A stretch of DNA of 64,000 nt, from contig NZ_NRRF01000003.1 in NCBI RefSeq assembly GCF_016583565.1, positions 62,001-126,000 of the forward strand, in the 5' to 3' direction. Positions within the stretch are counted from its first letter, which is position 1, and every line of letters begins with the position of its first letter. The DNA comes from Thiocystis violacea (GTDB lineage Bacteria > Pseudomonadota > Gammaproteobacteria > Chromatiales > Chromatiaceae). Positions 36,923 to 45,394 of the stretch are shown here, in pieces. The notes beneath the pieces are model-generated. The model saw only the letters and a list, made by a program, of their open reading frames with translations, made no database searches and was not told where the DNA came from. The translations under genes were made by a program, and so were the position numbers.

Positions 36923-37092
36923 TTCCCCGCCCGGCGGCTCGGAGTCAAGCATCGCGCCAGAACGGTCGGAAACCGCCCTGCGGCACGCGCAAGCCGCGAC
37001 TGCACGGGGCACATGAGCGGCTGACAACAGCTTGCCGTCAGGAAAGGACGCAGGGTCGAGTCCGGCACGCTGAAACGCGGACGGAGTCACAT

Positions 37093-37112
37093 TAGCATTC
37101 GATGAAATGCTA
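37093..37112. promoter_or_regulatory. perfect inverted repeat upstream of the GST-like gene
   Basis: TAGCATT and AATGCTA separated by six bases, followed by a run of A. It is AT-rich in a GC-rich setting, 77 bases before the start codon at 37189. A repressor operator is a reasonable guess; the same hairpin is too weak for a terminator. Confidence 0.45.
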
Positions 37113-37188
37113 AAAAATGCCCGGTTCGGGACCAGGAACCGGCTAAACTCTCGGCTGCAGGTTGCAGTTCAACCACTGGAGGTACGCT

Positions 37189-37794
37189 ATGCTGCTTCGC
37201 CACTCACCGACCTCGCCCTATGTCCGCAAGGTCATGGTGCTGTTGCACGAAACAGGTCTGCTCGATCAGATTGCCGTCGAGACGATCGACGGCTGGTCGG
37301 AGCCCGAGGTGCTGCTTGAGGAGAATCCGCTCTCCATGGTGCCGACGCTGGTGCTGGACGATGGCCAGACGCTATTCGACAGCCGGGTGATCTGCGAGTA
37401 CCTCGACCGCCGCCACGTCGGCCGCCCCATGCTCCCGCCGACCGGCGACATGCACTGGTACGTCTTGCGCGATCAGGCGCTGGCGGATGGCATTCTGGAC
37501 TGCGCCGTGCTCATCTTCGTGGAGCAGCAGAAGCGCCCCGAGGCGCAGCGGTGGGACTGGTGGCTGGAGCTGAAACGGCGCGCCATCGAACGCTCGCTCG
37601 ACAGCCTGGAGCAGGATATCGAGGCACTGCTGGAGCGCGTGGATCTGGGCGCCATCGCGATCGCGGTGGCAATCGGCTACCTCGACCTGCGCGGCGCTGC
37701 CGGCGACTGGCGCGAGACGCGCCCGGCGCTCGCCACCTGGTACGCGGGCTTCAGCCAGCGCCCCTCGATGATCGCAACCGCGCCGCCGGTCTGA
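37189..37794 (+). CDS. glutathione S-transferase family protein
   Basis: A 201-residue protein from ATG 37189, which has GGAGG upstream at ideal spacing; the nine earlier in-frame residues are not family-like. The N-terminal thioredoxin-like domain shows MLLRHSPTSPYVRKVMVLLHE and NPLSMVPTLVLDDGQTLFDSRVICEYLD, where the Pro after V and the DS pair bind glutathione. The C-terminal helical domain ends RPALATWYAGFSQRPSM. Function among GST subfamilies (conjugation, isomerisation, stress) is not assignable. Confidence 0.88.
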   Translation: MLLRHSPTSPYVRKVMVLLHETGLLDQIAVETIDGWSEPEVLLEENPLSMVPTLVLDDGQTLFDSRVICEYLDRRHVGRPMLPPTGDMHWYVLRDQALADGILDCAVLIFVEQQKRPEAQRWDWWLELKRRAIERSLDSLEQDIEALLERVDLGAIAIAVAIGYLDLRGAAGDWRETRPALATWYAGFSQRPSMIATAPPV

Positions 37795-37838
37795 TGGCCT
37801 GATCGCGACGGCATGAAGGCACGGGCGCCGGCGGCGCC

Positions 37839-38312
37839 TCAGATCCGCGCGATACCCGCTTCCATCTCGTCCTTGATCGCCTCCCCGGCCCGCTCCGGGT
37901 CGGTCTCCTTGACGTCGATCCAGTGGACGTACATATCCTCGCCGTCCATCTCCAGGGTGACCGTACCCGGCGTCAGGGTGATGCTGTTGGCCAGGATGAG
38001 GCGTTGGTAGGGCTCAGTGAGTCGGGTGCGAATCCGCACGATGCCGGGATTGATCGGTAAGCTGGGGCTGAGCACCCGCCGGGCGACGTCGATATTCGAC
38101 AGGACCAGGTTCTTGAGAAAGACGGGCAGATAGGCCAGGAGCGGGAGCAGTCGCCAGGACCGGCCCAACTCGCCCGTCGGCTGCCGCGGAACCGCGAGCC
38201 AGACGATGGCGGCCGAGACCAGGAGACCGACGATCAGTTCCTCGGGGTCCAGGCTGTTGGTGAGTCCGAGCCAGACGATGAAGAGGATCGCCCCCCATTG
38301 AAGTCGCTGCAT
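37839..38312 (-). CDS. mrpE: MrpE-like Na+/H+ antiporter subunit E, last gene of the Mrp-Mbx-like operon
   Basis: A 157-residue membrane protein with two N-terminal helices (GAILFIVWLGLTNSL and LIVGLLVSAAIVWLAV) and a soluble C-terminal part with NSITLTPGTVTLEMDGEDMYVHWID, the hallmark of MrpE/MnhE (MbhA in archaeal complexes). In Pyrococcus-type operons the equivalent gene is first; here it is last, after the ferredoxin gene. It probably lies at the edge of the antiporter module where the Na+ path is built. Confidence 0.92.
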   Translation of the reverse strand: MQRLQWGAILFIVWLGLTNSLDPEELIVGLLVSAAIVWLAVPRQPTGELGRSWRLLPLLAYLPVFLKNLVLSNIDVARRVLSPSLPINPGIVRIRTRLTEPYQRLILANSITLTPGTVTLEMDGEDMYVHWIDVKETDPERAGEAIKDEMEAGIARI

Positions 38313-38357
38313 GGGTCTATCCCTCGATTTGCCGTGCCGGGTGCCGGAGCGGCTGGA

Positions 38358-38756
38358 TCACTTGTCTTTCGGCATGTAGAGGAAGCTGTCGGCGTCCGGA
38401 CTGACGTAGACGCAGTCGCCCTCCAGCCGCAGTGAATCCGGTCCGCAGACGTCGACGCAGAGACCGCACCAGCAGCAGCGGCCGTAGTCGATGCGCGGGA
38501 CCAGCCCGCTCGCGTTCTTCGGGTTCATCGCCTCCGGCGAAAGCGGCTCGACCATGTCGATCGCCTCGTTCATGCAGATGTCCTGGCAGTTTCCGCAGCC
38601 GACACAGTCGCTGATCGTATTGACGTGAAAGCCGCGATAGCCAGTCACCTCCGCTCGCTGCTCGACCGGATAGCTGAGGGTATGGGGCTGTTTGAACCCT
38701 TGCGCGAGTGCGCTGAAGGGATGAATCAGCCCCTTGATGTCGAGATTCCAGGCCAT
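38358..38756 (-). CDS. 2x[4Fe-4S] ferredoxin-type subunit (NuoI/MbxN-like)
   Basis: A 132-residue subunit starting at ATG 38756, which has AGGAGG 7 bases upstream. Cluster 1 ligands are Cys51, 54, 57 and 61 (CVGCGNCQDIC); cluster 2 ligands are Cys94, 97, 100 and 104 (CCWCGLCVDVC). The spacing matches NuoI and MbhN/MbxN subunits, which carry electrons from ferredoxin toward the NuoB-like subunit. No NADH-oxidising subunits (NuoE, F, G) are present, so ferredoxin is the likely soluble partner. Confidence 0.9.
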   Translation of the reverse strand: MAWNLDIKGLIHPFSALAQGFKQPHTLSYPVEQRAEVTGYRGFHVNTISDCVGCGNCQDICMNEAIDMVEPLSPEAMNPKNASGLVPRIDYGRCCWCGLCVDVCGPDSLRLEGDCVYVSPDADSFLYMPKDK

Positions 38757-38797
38757 GGTGACGCCTCCTGAGGCAAGTTTGATGGAGAAGCTCGTAG

Positions 38798-38823
38798 GGT
38801 GGACAAGCACAGCGCAGTCCACC
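38798..38823. repeat. short inverted repeat between the ferredoxin and NuoD-like genes
   Basis: GGTGGAC and GTCCACC separated by 12 bases, preceded by GTA. The outline resembles the GTAGGATGGGCAAAGC arms of the nested element at 30495, suggesting a small relative of the same family. It lies inside the operon. Confidence 0.6.
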
Positions 38824-38892
38824 ACAGCTGTTCCTCGCGGCCTCCAGGTTGGGCCGAGGAACGAGGCCCAAGGACGCGCGGGGGATCGGCGT

Positions 38893-39993
38893 TCATCGCT
38901 CGATCTCCGGCGGGCAGATGCCCAGCGAATTCATGATGAGCGCGACATCCGAGAGCTGCGCGCCGACCAGCAGCCGCTCCAGCAGGGTGAAGGCGTGGAC
39001 GATGGAGGGACCACGCACCTGCAGCCGCCGCAGGAAAGGCGTGCCGTCACCCGCCATGAAGTAACCGAAAGCCCCGCGGGCGGACTCGGACTGCACATAG
39101 GTCTCGCCGCGCGGAATCTTGAACTGACGATGACGGGGGAGCTTGCACTGGATCGGACCGTCCGGCAGCTGCTCGACGACCTGGCGCAGAATGCGGATGC
39201 TCTGGTGCATCTCCGCGCGGCGCACCAGGGCGCGCGCGTAGGCATCGCCGGCGGACTGCGTGGGGATGTCGAACTCCAGCCGGTCGTAGACCAGATAGGG
39301 TGCATCTTTGCGCACGTCGCGCGGGATGCCGCAGCCGCGAATCACGGGGCCAGAGTAGCTGTTGCGAACGCACTCTGCAGCATCCACGACACCCACACCC
39401 TGCAGCCGCTTCTTGACGGCGGCGTTGTCGAAGAAGATGCGGTCGTACTCGGGCAACCTGGACGCGAGCGTATCCAGCAGCGCGAGCAGCCGTTCCGGCA
39501 GATCTTCCGGGAGGTCGCGCTTCACGCCGCCCGGATAGATGTACATGTGATAGACGCGGCCGCCGGTGATGGCCTCGAAGAGATCCAGGATGTAGTCGCG
39601 CTCGCCAATCGCCCATTGGGGGACGATCTCGTGACCGATGGAGCCGCCCTGCCCGGCGAGCCAGAGCAGATGCGCCTGCAGGCGCGCCAGCTCGAGGATC
39701 ATGACGCGGATGTATTGGGCGCGCTCGCTCACCTCCAGCCCGTACAGCTCTTCGACGCCGCGCGCGAAGTTCTCTTCGTTGGGGTCGGGCTCGGGCACGC
39801 AGATGCGGCAGACGATGGTGAAGGCCTGGATGACGGTGCGCCGCTCGATCATCTTCTCGAAGCCGCGATGCAGGTAGCCGACGTGGGTCACGGCCTTGAC
39901 GATGGTCTCGCCGTCCAGATCCAGCTCCAGGCTCATGTTGCCGGTCACGCCCGGATGCTGCGGGCCGTGGAAGATCTTGATGGTCTCGCTCAT
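38893..39993 (-). CDS. NuoD/hydrogenase-large-like subunit (MbxL-like)
   Basis: A 366-residue subunit of the NuoD and group 4 hydrogenase large-subunit family. The N-terminal CxxC (CRIC, Cys62 and Cys65) that would bind nickel is kept, but at the C-terminus only Cys360 remains (LGICPPEIER) and the other expected ligand is Leu357. A complete NiFe site therefore cannot form. NuoD-type quinone-site elements such as HPGVTGNM and VGYLHRGFEK are present. The start overlaps the NuoC-like stop by 4 bases. Confidence 0.88.
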   Translation of the reverse strand: MSETIKIFHGPQHPGVTGNMSLELDLDGETIVKAVTHVGYLHRGFEKMIERRTVIQAFTIVCRICVPEPDPNEENFARGVEELYGLEVSERAQYIRVMILELARLQAHLLWLAGQGGSIGHEIVPQWAIGERDYILDLFEAITGGRVYHMYIYPGGVKRDLPEDLPERLLALLDTLASRLPEYDRIFFDNAAVKKRLQGVGVVDAAECVRNSYSGPVIRGCGIPRDVRKDAPYLVYDRLEFDIPTQSAGDAYARALVRRAEMHQSIRILRQVVEQLPDGPIQCKLPRHRQFKIPRGETYVQSESARGAFGYFMAGDGTPFLRRLQVRGPSIVHAFTLLERLLVGAQLSDVALIMNSLGICPPEIER

Positions 39994-40589
39994 GCGCTGC
40001 CGCCCTCTTCCGGCCGAGCCTTCTCGACCTGCTCCGCCGCTTTCGCCTGCAGGGCCTTCTCCGCCTTCTTGGCGTCTTTGCGTTTGCGGATGGCCTCGCG
40101 CACGTCCTGATTGTCCTCGCGGCCGGGGCGCATCTCGTAGGTGTCCTGTACGAACTTCAAGGTGTCGAACTCGCGGCGCATCGGCGGGGTATGGGTCCAG
40201 CCCTCCAGCATGAAGTCAACCAGGCTCGGGTGGCCCTCGAAGGGGATGCCATACATCTCGTGCAGCTCGCGTTCGAAGATCTCCGCTTGCGGCCACAGCG
40301 GGATGGCGCTGGCCAGTCCCTCTCCGTCGCGCGCGATCTGGGTCTGGACGCCGAGCGAGCGGTCACGTTCGGCCGTCTCCAGCAGATAGGTCAGGCGGAA
40401 GACGCCCTCCTCCAGCCAGTCCGTGCAGGCGAGCGCGTTCAAGGTCACGAAGCCTTGCTGCTGCTGGAGCTGGCCGAGCAGCGAGAAGAGCTGGGCCTTG
40501 GGCACACGCAGAAAGGCCTGATTGGGACGCCGCTGGCTCTGTTCGAGGATCTCGAAGCCCTGGAGCCTGGGCAGTAACGCATCCAGCAT
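39990..40589 (-). CDS. NuoC-like 30-kDa subunit (MbxK-like)
   Basis: A 199-residue peripheral-arm subunit. The ATG at 40589 overlaps the NuoB-like stop (TGATG) and has GGAGG 9 bases upstream. The family signature is ERELHEMYGIPFEGHPSLVDFMLEGW near residue 130. The C-terminus is a long charged helix (RKRKDAKKAEKALQAKAAEQ) beyond the usual NuoC end. It bridges the NuoB- and NuoD-like subunits. Confidence 0.9.
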   Translation of the reverse strand: MLDALLPRLQGFEILEQSQRRPNQAFLRVPKAQLFSLLGQLQQQQGFVTLNALACTDWLEEGVFRLTYLLETAERDRSLGVQTQIARDGEGLASAIPLWPQAEIFERELHEMYGIPFEGHPSLVDFMLEGWTHTPPMRREFDTLKFVQDTYEMRPGREDNQDVREAIRKRKDAKKAEKALQAKAAEQVEKARPEEGGSA

Positions 40590-41239
40590 CAGGCGGCGCC
40601 TCCGGCGTGATACCAATCATAGGTGTAGGCCGGCGGCATCTGATCGCCGAGCACCCGGCGCTGATTGGCCTTGTACCAGTCGATATTTTCGCGGTAGCGG
40701 TGGAAACCGCCCTTCTCGCCGCGCGCGATGCGCTCCTGCAGCGCGACGAAGCCCTCGATCAGGGCCTCTGGCCTTGGCATGCAGCCGTTGATGAAGATAT
40801 CCACCGGCAGATAGCGGTCGACCTGCTTCACCGTGTTGTAGGAGTCCCAGTACATGCCGCCGTTGATGGTGCAGCTGCCGAGGGCGATGACGTACTTGGG
40901 CTCCTGCATCTGCTCGTAGCTGCGAATGACACGCTTGAGGGTCTTGATCGCCAGATAGCCGCTGATGACGAGCACGTCCGCCTGGCGCGGCGTGGCGGCA
41001 CCGATGATGCCGAAGCGCTCCGCGTCGAAGCGGCTGGTCATGAGCGGACGCATCTCGATCGCGCCGCAGCCCGTGCCATAGGCCAGGACGAAGAGGCTCC
41101 GCTTGCGCATCCAGGACACCAGCTGGTCGAGCACGCCTTGCCGGGCCTCGTCGACCGGGCTGCCGGTCTCCAGCAGCGCCTGCTCGCACTGGGAGCCCTC
41201 GCACTGGAATCCTTCACGTTGGGTCTTGTGATACATCAT
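40589..41239 (-). CDS. NuoB-like subunit with an incomplete cluster ligand set (MbxJ-like)
   Basis: A 216-residue subunit from tandem ATGs at 41239, overlapping the NuoH-like stop. NuoB family ligands for the proximal [4Fe-4S] cluster are Cys58 (GTGCGAIEM), Cys123 (GSCTINGGM) and Cys153 (NGCMPRPEA). Where NuoB proteins have a second adjacent cysteine (CCAIE) this one has Gly59, and the CxxC pair of Mbh hydrogenases is also absent. The nucleotides read TGC GGC unambiguously. The cluster would have three cysteine ligands or recruit another residue. Confidence 0.88.
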   Translation of the reverse strand: MMYHKTQREGFQCEGSQCEQALLETGSPVDEARQGVLDQLVSWMRKRSLFVLAYGTGCGAIEMRPLMTSRFDAERFGIIGAATPRQADVLVISGYLAIKTLKRVIRSYEQMQEPKYVIALGSCTINGGMYWDSYNTVKQVDRYLPVDIFINGCMPRPEALIEGFVALQERIARGEKGGFHRYRENIDWYKANQRRVLGDQMPPAYTYDWYHAGGAA

Positions 41240-42147
41240 GCGCTCCAGGGTAGCCAGACGGTCAGGATCACCCCCAGGACACCCAGTCCCAGCGGCACCT
41301 TCCAGAAGAAATCCACCGCCTGCTCGGTCCGTAGCCGCGGGAAGACCATGCTGACCGCCGTCGTCAGCACGAAGAGGGCGAAGGCCTTGAGAATCAGGAC
41401 CAGGATATTGGTGGCACCGCCCAGGAAGAGGTCGGTCACCAGCACCAACTTGGCGATCGACATCATCATGTTCTGGGTCATGAGCACGCCGAGCAGGCGT
41501 CCGCCGAACTCCACCCGCGGCCCCGCATAGACCTCGACCGGCGCGCCCACAACGTCGAAGGGCGAGCCGTTCTGGCTGGCGATGAAGGGCAGCAGGATGA
41601 CGCAGAAGGCGATGGGGTTGGTGACGATGCCCCAATGCGCCAGCCCGTCCTGTGCCGCCATGATGGCATGCACCGAGGTTGTCTCGTGCTGCAGCATCAC
41701 CAGGCCCAGCCCCAGGAAGAAGGGGACTTCAAGCCCCATGAGCCGGGTCAGCCCGCGGGTCACGCCCATGACGCCGAAGGGGTTGCCGCTCGAACCCACC
41801 GCCAGCGCGTTGCCCAGGGGGCCAACCACTAACAGGTAGATGATGAGGATGAGGTTGCCGTACTGAGAATAGCCCTGGAGCCAATTCGAGTCCTTCAGGA
41901 AGGGGACGAAGAGCACCGTGGTGAAGGCCCCGGCCATGATGATCATCGGCCCAAAGAAGAACATGGGGCCGTGGACCAGGGTTTCCGACTTGAAGAAGAA
42001 CTTCATGTTATCGAAGAAGTTCTGCCAGATGCTCGGCCCCCAGCGGCGTTGAACGCGGGCGTTGAGCTGGCGGTAGAAGCCGTAGAAGAGGAAGCCCATG
42101 ATGTAGCTGACGCCAATCATGGCCAGCGAATCGAGGATGGCGTGCAT
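41236..42147 (-). CDS. NuoH-like membrane subunit (MbxM-like)
   Basis: A 303-residue membrane protein of about eight helices that links the peripheral arm to the antiporters. Conserved elements are ARVQRRWGPS near residue 30 and NGSPFDVVGAPVEVYAGPRVEFGG near 200, the quinone-site loop of NuoH, with several of its acidic residues changed as in hydrogenase-type and Mbx-type relatives. ATG 42147 has AGGAGGG upstream; its A is shared with the stop of the gene before it. Confidence 0.9.
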   Translation of the reverse strand: MHAILDSLAMIGVSYIMGFLFYGFYRQLNARVQRRWGPSIWQNFFDNMKFFFKSETLVHGPMFFFGPMIIMAGAFTTVLFVPFLKDSNWLQGYSQYGNLILIIYLLVVGPLGNALAVGSSGNPFGVMGVTRGLTRLMGLEVPFFLGLGLVMLQHETTSVHAIMAAQDGLAHWGIVTNPIAFCVILLPFIASQNGSPFDVVGAPVEVYAGPRVEFGGRLLGVLMTQNMMMSIAKLVLVTDLFLGGATNILVLILKAFALFVLTTAVSMVFPRLRTEQAVDFFWKVPLGLGVLGVILTVWLPWSA

Positions 42148-43922
42148 CAAATCCCTCCTGTCACGGCTTGAAGGCCGAGAACCACGGCGAAGACCACAAC
42201 CGCGAGCAGGATCCAGGTCTGGGGATTGCCGGCATAGAACCCGCCCAGCAGGCCCGCCGCGGCACGCATCTGGCGCGTCAGTCCGAGATAGAAGCCCTGG
42301 CTGCTGTGACGCAGGATCCAGCCGACCAGCGGGATGCGGCGCAGCTCGCGCCCCATGCCGGCACCATAGTGCAGCGGCGTTTCCTCGGTTGGGACCTCGC
42401 CCGCATAACTCAAATCGTAGGGGCTGCCGGCCCGGCGCATCCGCCCGCGCAGCAGCAGGAAGAGCCCCGTCACCAGCACGAAGGCGGTCACGAAGACCGA
42501 CATGAGGACGACGCCGTCATAGCCGCCATAGGCCGTGGTCAGCACCGCCCAGGATGATCCGCCGAGCGGGGCCATCCGGAGGGCCGTCAGCACGGGGTCG
42601 ATCAACACCTCAATGGCGAATCCGGGGAAGACTCCAAGCCCGAACAGCAGCGCCATGAGGATGACCTGCGGCACCAGATAGGGCCAGGGGGCCTCCTTCG
42701 CCTCCCGCGCACCAGCCGAGTTGGCGTGCCCGAGGAAGGGCGCGTAGATCAGCTTGTAGCAGTAGATGAAGGCCGCCGTGCTGGACAGGATCATGGCCGC
42801 GAGCAGCAGCAGCCAGCGCGCGTCGACGAGCGAGACGAACACCAGGTACTTGGCCGCGAAGCCCGGCAGGGGCGGCATGCCGGCCAGGCCGATGATGCCG
42901 ATGAGCACGCCGAAGAAGGAGATGGGCATGCGCTCGATGAGCCGCCCCAGGTCGTTGAACCGGCGCTGCCCGGTCTGCAAGACGATCCCGGCGACGCTGA
43001 TGAAGAGCAGCAGCTTGACCAGGGTGTGCACCAGGGCGAGATAGAGTGCGCCGCCGAGGGCCAGGGAGCTGCCGACACCGACCGCCGTGGTGATGTAGCC
43101 GACCTGCGCGATGGAGGAATAGGCCAGCAGACGTTTCATGTCCTCCTGCGAGATGGCCTTGTAGGTCGCGACGATGGCGGTGATGACACCCACCCAGGCC
43201 AGCAGGTAGCCGGCCGCGGGGCCGTTGAGCAGCCGACCGTAGAGCCCCGTCAGCGCCTCCGGAAAGAGCGTCAGCAGCAGGATCATGCCGTAGACGCCCA
43301 TCTTGGAGATCGCAGCCGAGAGAAAGGCGCTGAAGATGTCCGGCGCCTCGTCGTAGCTGCGTGGAACCCAGATATGCAGCGGCAGGGTTCCGACCTTGAT
43401 CAGAAAGGCCAGCCCGAACAGAAGGGCGAGCGCCAGCTGCTGTGGCTGGGTCGGCCCGACGAGCGGGCGGATGTCGAAGCTGCCCGTGAGGCCATAGAAC
43501 ACCATGATGCCGGCCAGCAGGAGAAAGGCCGATGCCAGATTGAACAGGATGTAGGACTGTGAGGTCGCCATCTCGGTGCGCGGCGAGCGCAGCAGGAGCA
43601 GATAGCTGCTCCAGGTCATGATCTCCCAGCCGATGAAGAAGCTCACGAAGTCGCCCGCGAGCAACAGCAGCTGCATCCCCGCCAGCAGCGCGGCGTAGAG
43701 CGCCAGCGACGGCCAGTCTGCCGGCCGCCTCAGCATCGGCAGGGCCACCAGGGGTGCGGCCAGGGCCAGGAGCAGCAGGAAGAAGGCCGCGAGCGGCGTC
43801 AAGGTCAGGCTGAGGCCAACCCCATCGAGCAAGGTCCAGGTCAGGTGCCCGTCCCAGCCCATCAGCAGCGCGGTGGGGCTCAGAGAGACGGCAAAGAAAA
43901 ACAACTTGAGAATCAAGCTCAT
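42147..43922 (-). CDS. second MrpD/NuoL-type proton antiporter subunit (MbxH'-like)
   Basis: A 591-residue membrane subunit with about 14 helices. Channel residues include Glu in FFIGWEIMTWSSYLLL, Lys in LIKVGTLPLHIWVP and Lys in HTLVKLLLFISVAG. It is the second antiporter-like chain of the operon; such a tandem pair is a trait of Mbx/MBS complexes. The start overlaps the mrpD stop by 4 bases. The open frame continues upstream past the ATG opposite mrpD's frame, but that part is not protein-like. Confidence 0.9.
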   Translation of the reverse strand: MSLILKLFFFAVSLSPTALLMGWDGHLTWTLLDGVGLSLTLTPLAAFFLLLLALAAPLVALPMLRRPADWPSLALYAALLAGMQLLLLAGDFVSFFIGWEIMTWSSYLLLLRSPRTEMATSQSYILFNLASAFLLLAGIMVFYGLTGSFDIRPLVGPTQPQQLALALLFGLAFLIKVGTLPLHIWVPRSYDEAPDIFSAFLSAAISKMGVYGMILLLTLFPEALTGLYGRLLNGPAAGYLLAWVGVITAIVATYKAISQEDMKRLLAYSSIAQVGYITTAVGVGSSLALGGALYLALVHTLVKLLLFISVAGIVLQTGQRRFNDLGRLIERMPISFFGVLIGIIGLAGMPPLPGFAAKYLVFVSLVDARWLLLLAAMILSSTAAFIYCYKLIYAPFLGHANSAGAREAKEAPWPYLVPQVILMALLFGLGVFPGFAIEVLIDPVLTALRMAPLGGSSWAVLTTAYGGYDGVVLMSVFVTAFVLVTGLFLLLRGRMRRAGSPYDLSYAGEVPTEETPLHYGAGMGRELRRIPLVGWILRHSSQGFYLGLTRQMRAAAGLLGGFYAGNPQTWILLAVVVFAVVLGLQAVTGGI

Positions 43923-45394
43923 GACCCAGCCCCCAGCACGGCAACCAGGGTCGCGGTGCGATCCAGCAGCGACCGTGCGCCCTCGATGAAGAGATCGTCG
44001 ACCAGGAAGGGTGCAACTCCGAGCAAGACGATGAGCCCGGCGACAACGCCGATGGGCAGATAGGCCCAGCGTCCCTCGGAGGGTTCGATAGCAACCTCTG
44101 TGCGCGGCTCGTAGAGCACCTTGATCCAGCGGAAGTAGTAGCCGGCCTCGATCAGGGCGGCCAGCAGGATGAGCGCGACGGGCCAGAAGACGCCGGCCTC
44201 GGCGAAGCCCTTGAGGATCCAGAGTTTGCTCGCGAAGCCGCTCAGCGGCGGCAGCCCCATGACCGCCAGCGCGCCCAGCACGAAGAGGGCGCCGGCCAGG
44301 GGCCTCGCGCGGCCGGCCCCGGCGAAGTCGGCGATCCGCGCCGAGACGAAGCTCCGCAGCAGAATCGCCGCGGTCAGGAAGAGCAGCAGCTTGACCAGGG
44401 TATGGTTGACCATGTGGAAGAGACCGCCGGCGGTGGTCGACTCGACCCCGAAGCCCAGCGCCAGCGTGATGAGCCCGATCTGCCCCAGGGAGGAGTAGGC
44501 CAGCATCCGCCTCAGATCCTCCTGACGCAGCGCGACGGTCTCGGCCACCAGCATCGTGATGGCGCCCAGGCCCATGAGCCAGGCACCCGCGACGCCGGGG
44601 TCTGCCAGGAACAGGAAGACCAGGTGGAAGAGCACGAAGAGAAAGGCCTTGACCAGGATGCCGGAATAGAGCGACGCAACGGCCGGATGGCTGCCCTGGT
44701 AGATGTCCGGGACCCAGAAATTGAAGGGAAAGAGCTCGGTCTTGATGCCGAGACCAATGAGCATCAGCAGGCCGATGAGCATCTGCATCGGCCCCGGGAT
44801 CTCGCTGAACCCGCGTGCCACGGCGGCCAGACTCAGATTGCCGGTCTGCAGGTAGATGAGCACCACCGCGAAGAGGAAGAAGATGGCGGCGACCGAGCCG
44901 ATGATGAGGTACTTGAGTCCAGCCTCCAATGCCGGGGCGTCTCGCCGCAGGGCGCTCAACGCATAGGCGCTCACCCCGGCGATCTCCAGGAAGACGTAGA
45001 GATTGAAGAGATCCCCGGTCAGCACCATGCCGTTGCAGCCGGCGATCAGCAGCAGGATGAGGATGAAGGCCCGCCGCTCGCGCAGATAGGGCTCCGTCTC
45101 GCCCAGCCAGAGAAAGGCGCCGACCACGACACCGGCAAAGTTGATGAGCGCAACCAGGAGCCAGGAGGCGCTGTCGAGCTGCAGATGGATACCCAACGGC
45201 GGCGCGATGACGATGGTCTCCAGCAGCGGCGCGGTCCGCACCGCCGGGAGGAGCCCGAGGGCCAGCGCCAAGAGCGCGGCCGGCGTGCCGACCAGCAGCG
45301 GCATGAGCAGGCGTAGCCGGACCCACAACGGCGAGGCGAAGGCCAGCAGCAGCGGAAGCGCGATGAACCAGACGGGCGTGAGCGGCATGGTCAT
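43919..45394 (-). CDS. mrpD: MrpD-like Na+/H+ antiporter subunit (MbxH-like)
   Basis: A 491-residue antiporter-like subunit. Conserved acidic and basic channel residues are in VFLEIAGVSAYALSAL, GLGIKTELFPFNFWVPDIY and NHTLVKLLLFLTAAILL. The GAGNLSL-like TGNLSLAAVARG loop after helix 6 is typical of MrpD. Sequence is closer to MrpD/MnhD than to NuoN or NuoM. Coupled at both ends to neighbours by overlaps. Confidence 0.92.
   Translation of the reverse strand: MTMPLTPVWFIALPLLLAFASPLWVRLRLLMPLLVGTPAALLALALGLLPAVRTAPLLETIVIAPPLGIHLQLDSASWLLVALINFAGVVVGAFLWLGETEPYLRERRAFILILLLIAGCNGMVLTGDLFNLYVFLEIAGVSAYALSALRRDAPALEAGLKYLIIGSVAAIFFLFAVVLIYLQTGNLSLAAVARGFSEIPGPMQMLIGLLMLIGLGIKTELFPFNFWVPDIYQGSHPAVASLYSGILVKAFLFVLFHLVFLFLADPGVAGAWLMGLGAITMLVAETVALRQEDLRRMLAYSSLGQIGLITLALGFGVESTTAGGLFHMVNHTLVKLLLFLTAAILLRSFVSARIADFAGAGRARPLAGALFVLGALAVMGLPPLSGFASKLWILKGFAEAGVFWPVALILLAALIEAGYYFRWIKVLYEPRTEVAIEPSEGRWAYLPIGVVAGLIVLLGVAPFLVDDLFIEGARSLLDRTATLVAVLGAGS

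Noticed and set aside
38893..41239. Group 4 [NiFe]-hydrogenase
   Set aside because: The large-subunit-like protein lacks one of the four NiFe cysteines and the small-subunit-like protein lacks a cluster cysteine; no dedicated maturation protease lies in the operon.
42147..45326. A single 1059-residue fused antiporter protein
   Set aside because: The upstream 470 residues are a non-protein-like reading of the opposite frame over mrpD; a proper ATG at 43922 overlaps the mrpD stop and starts the real second antiporter.
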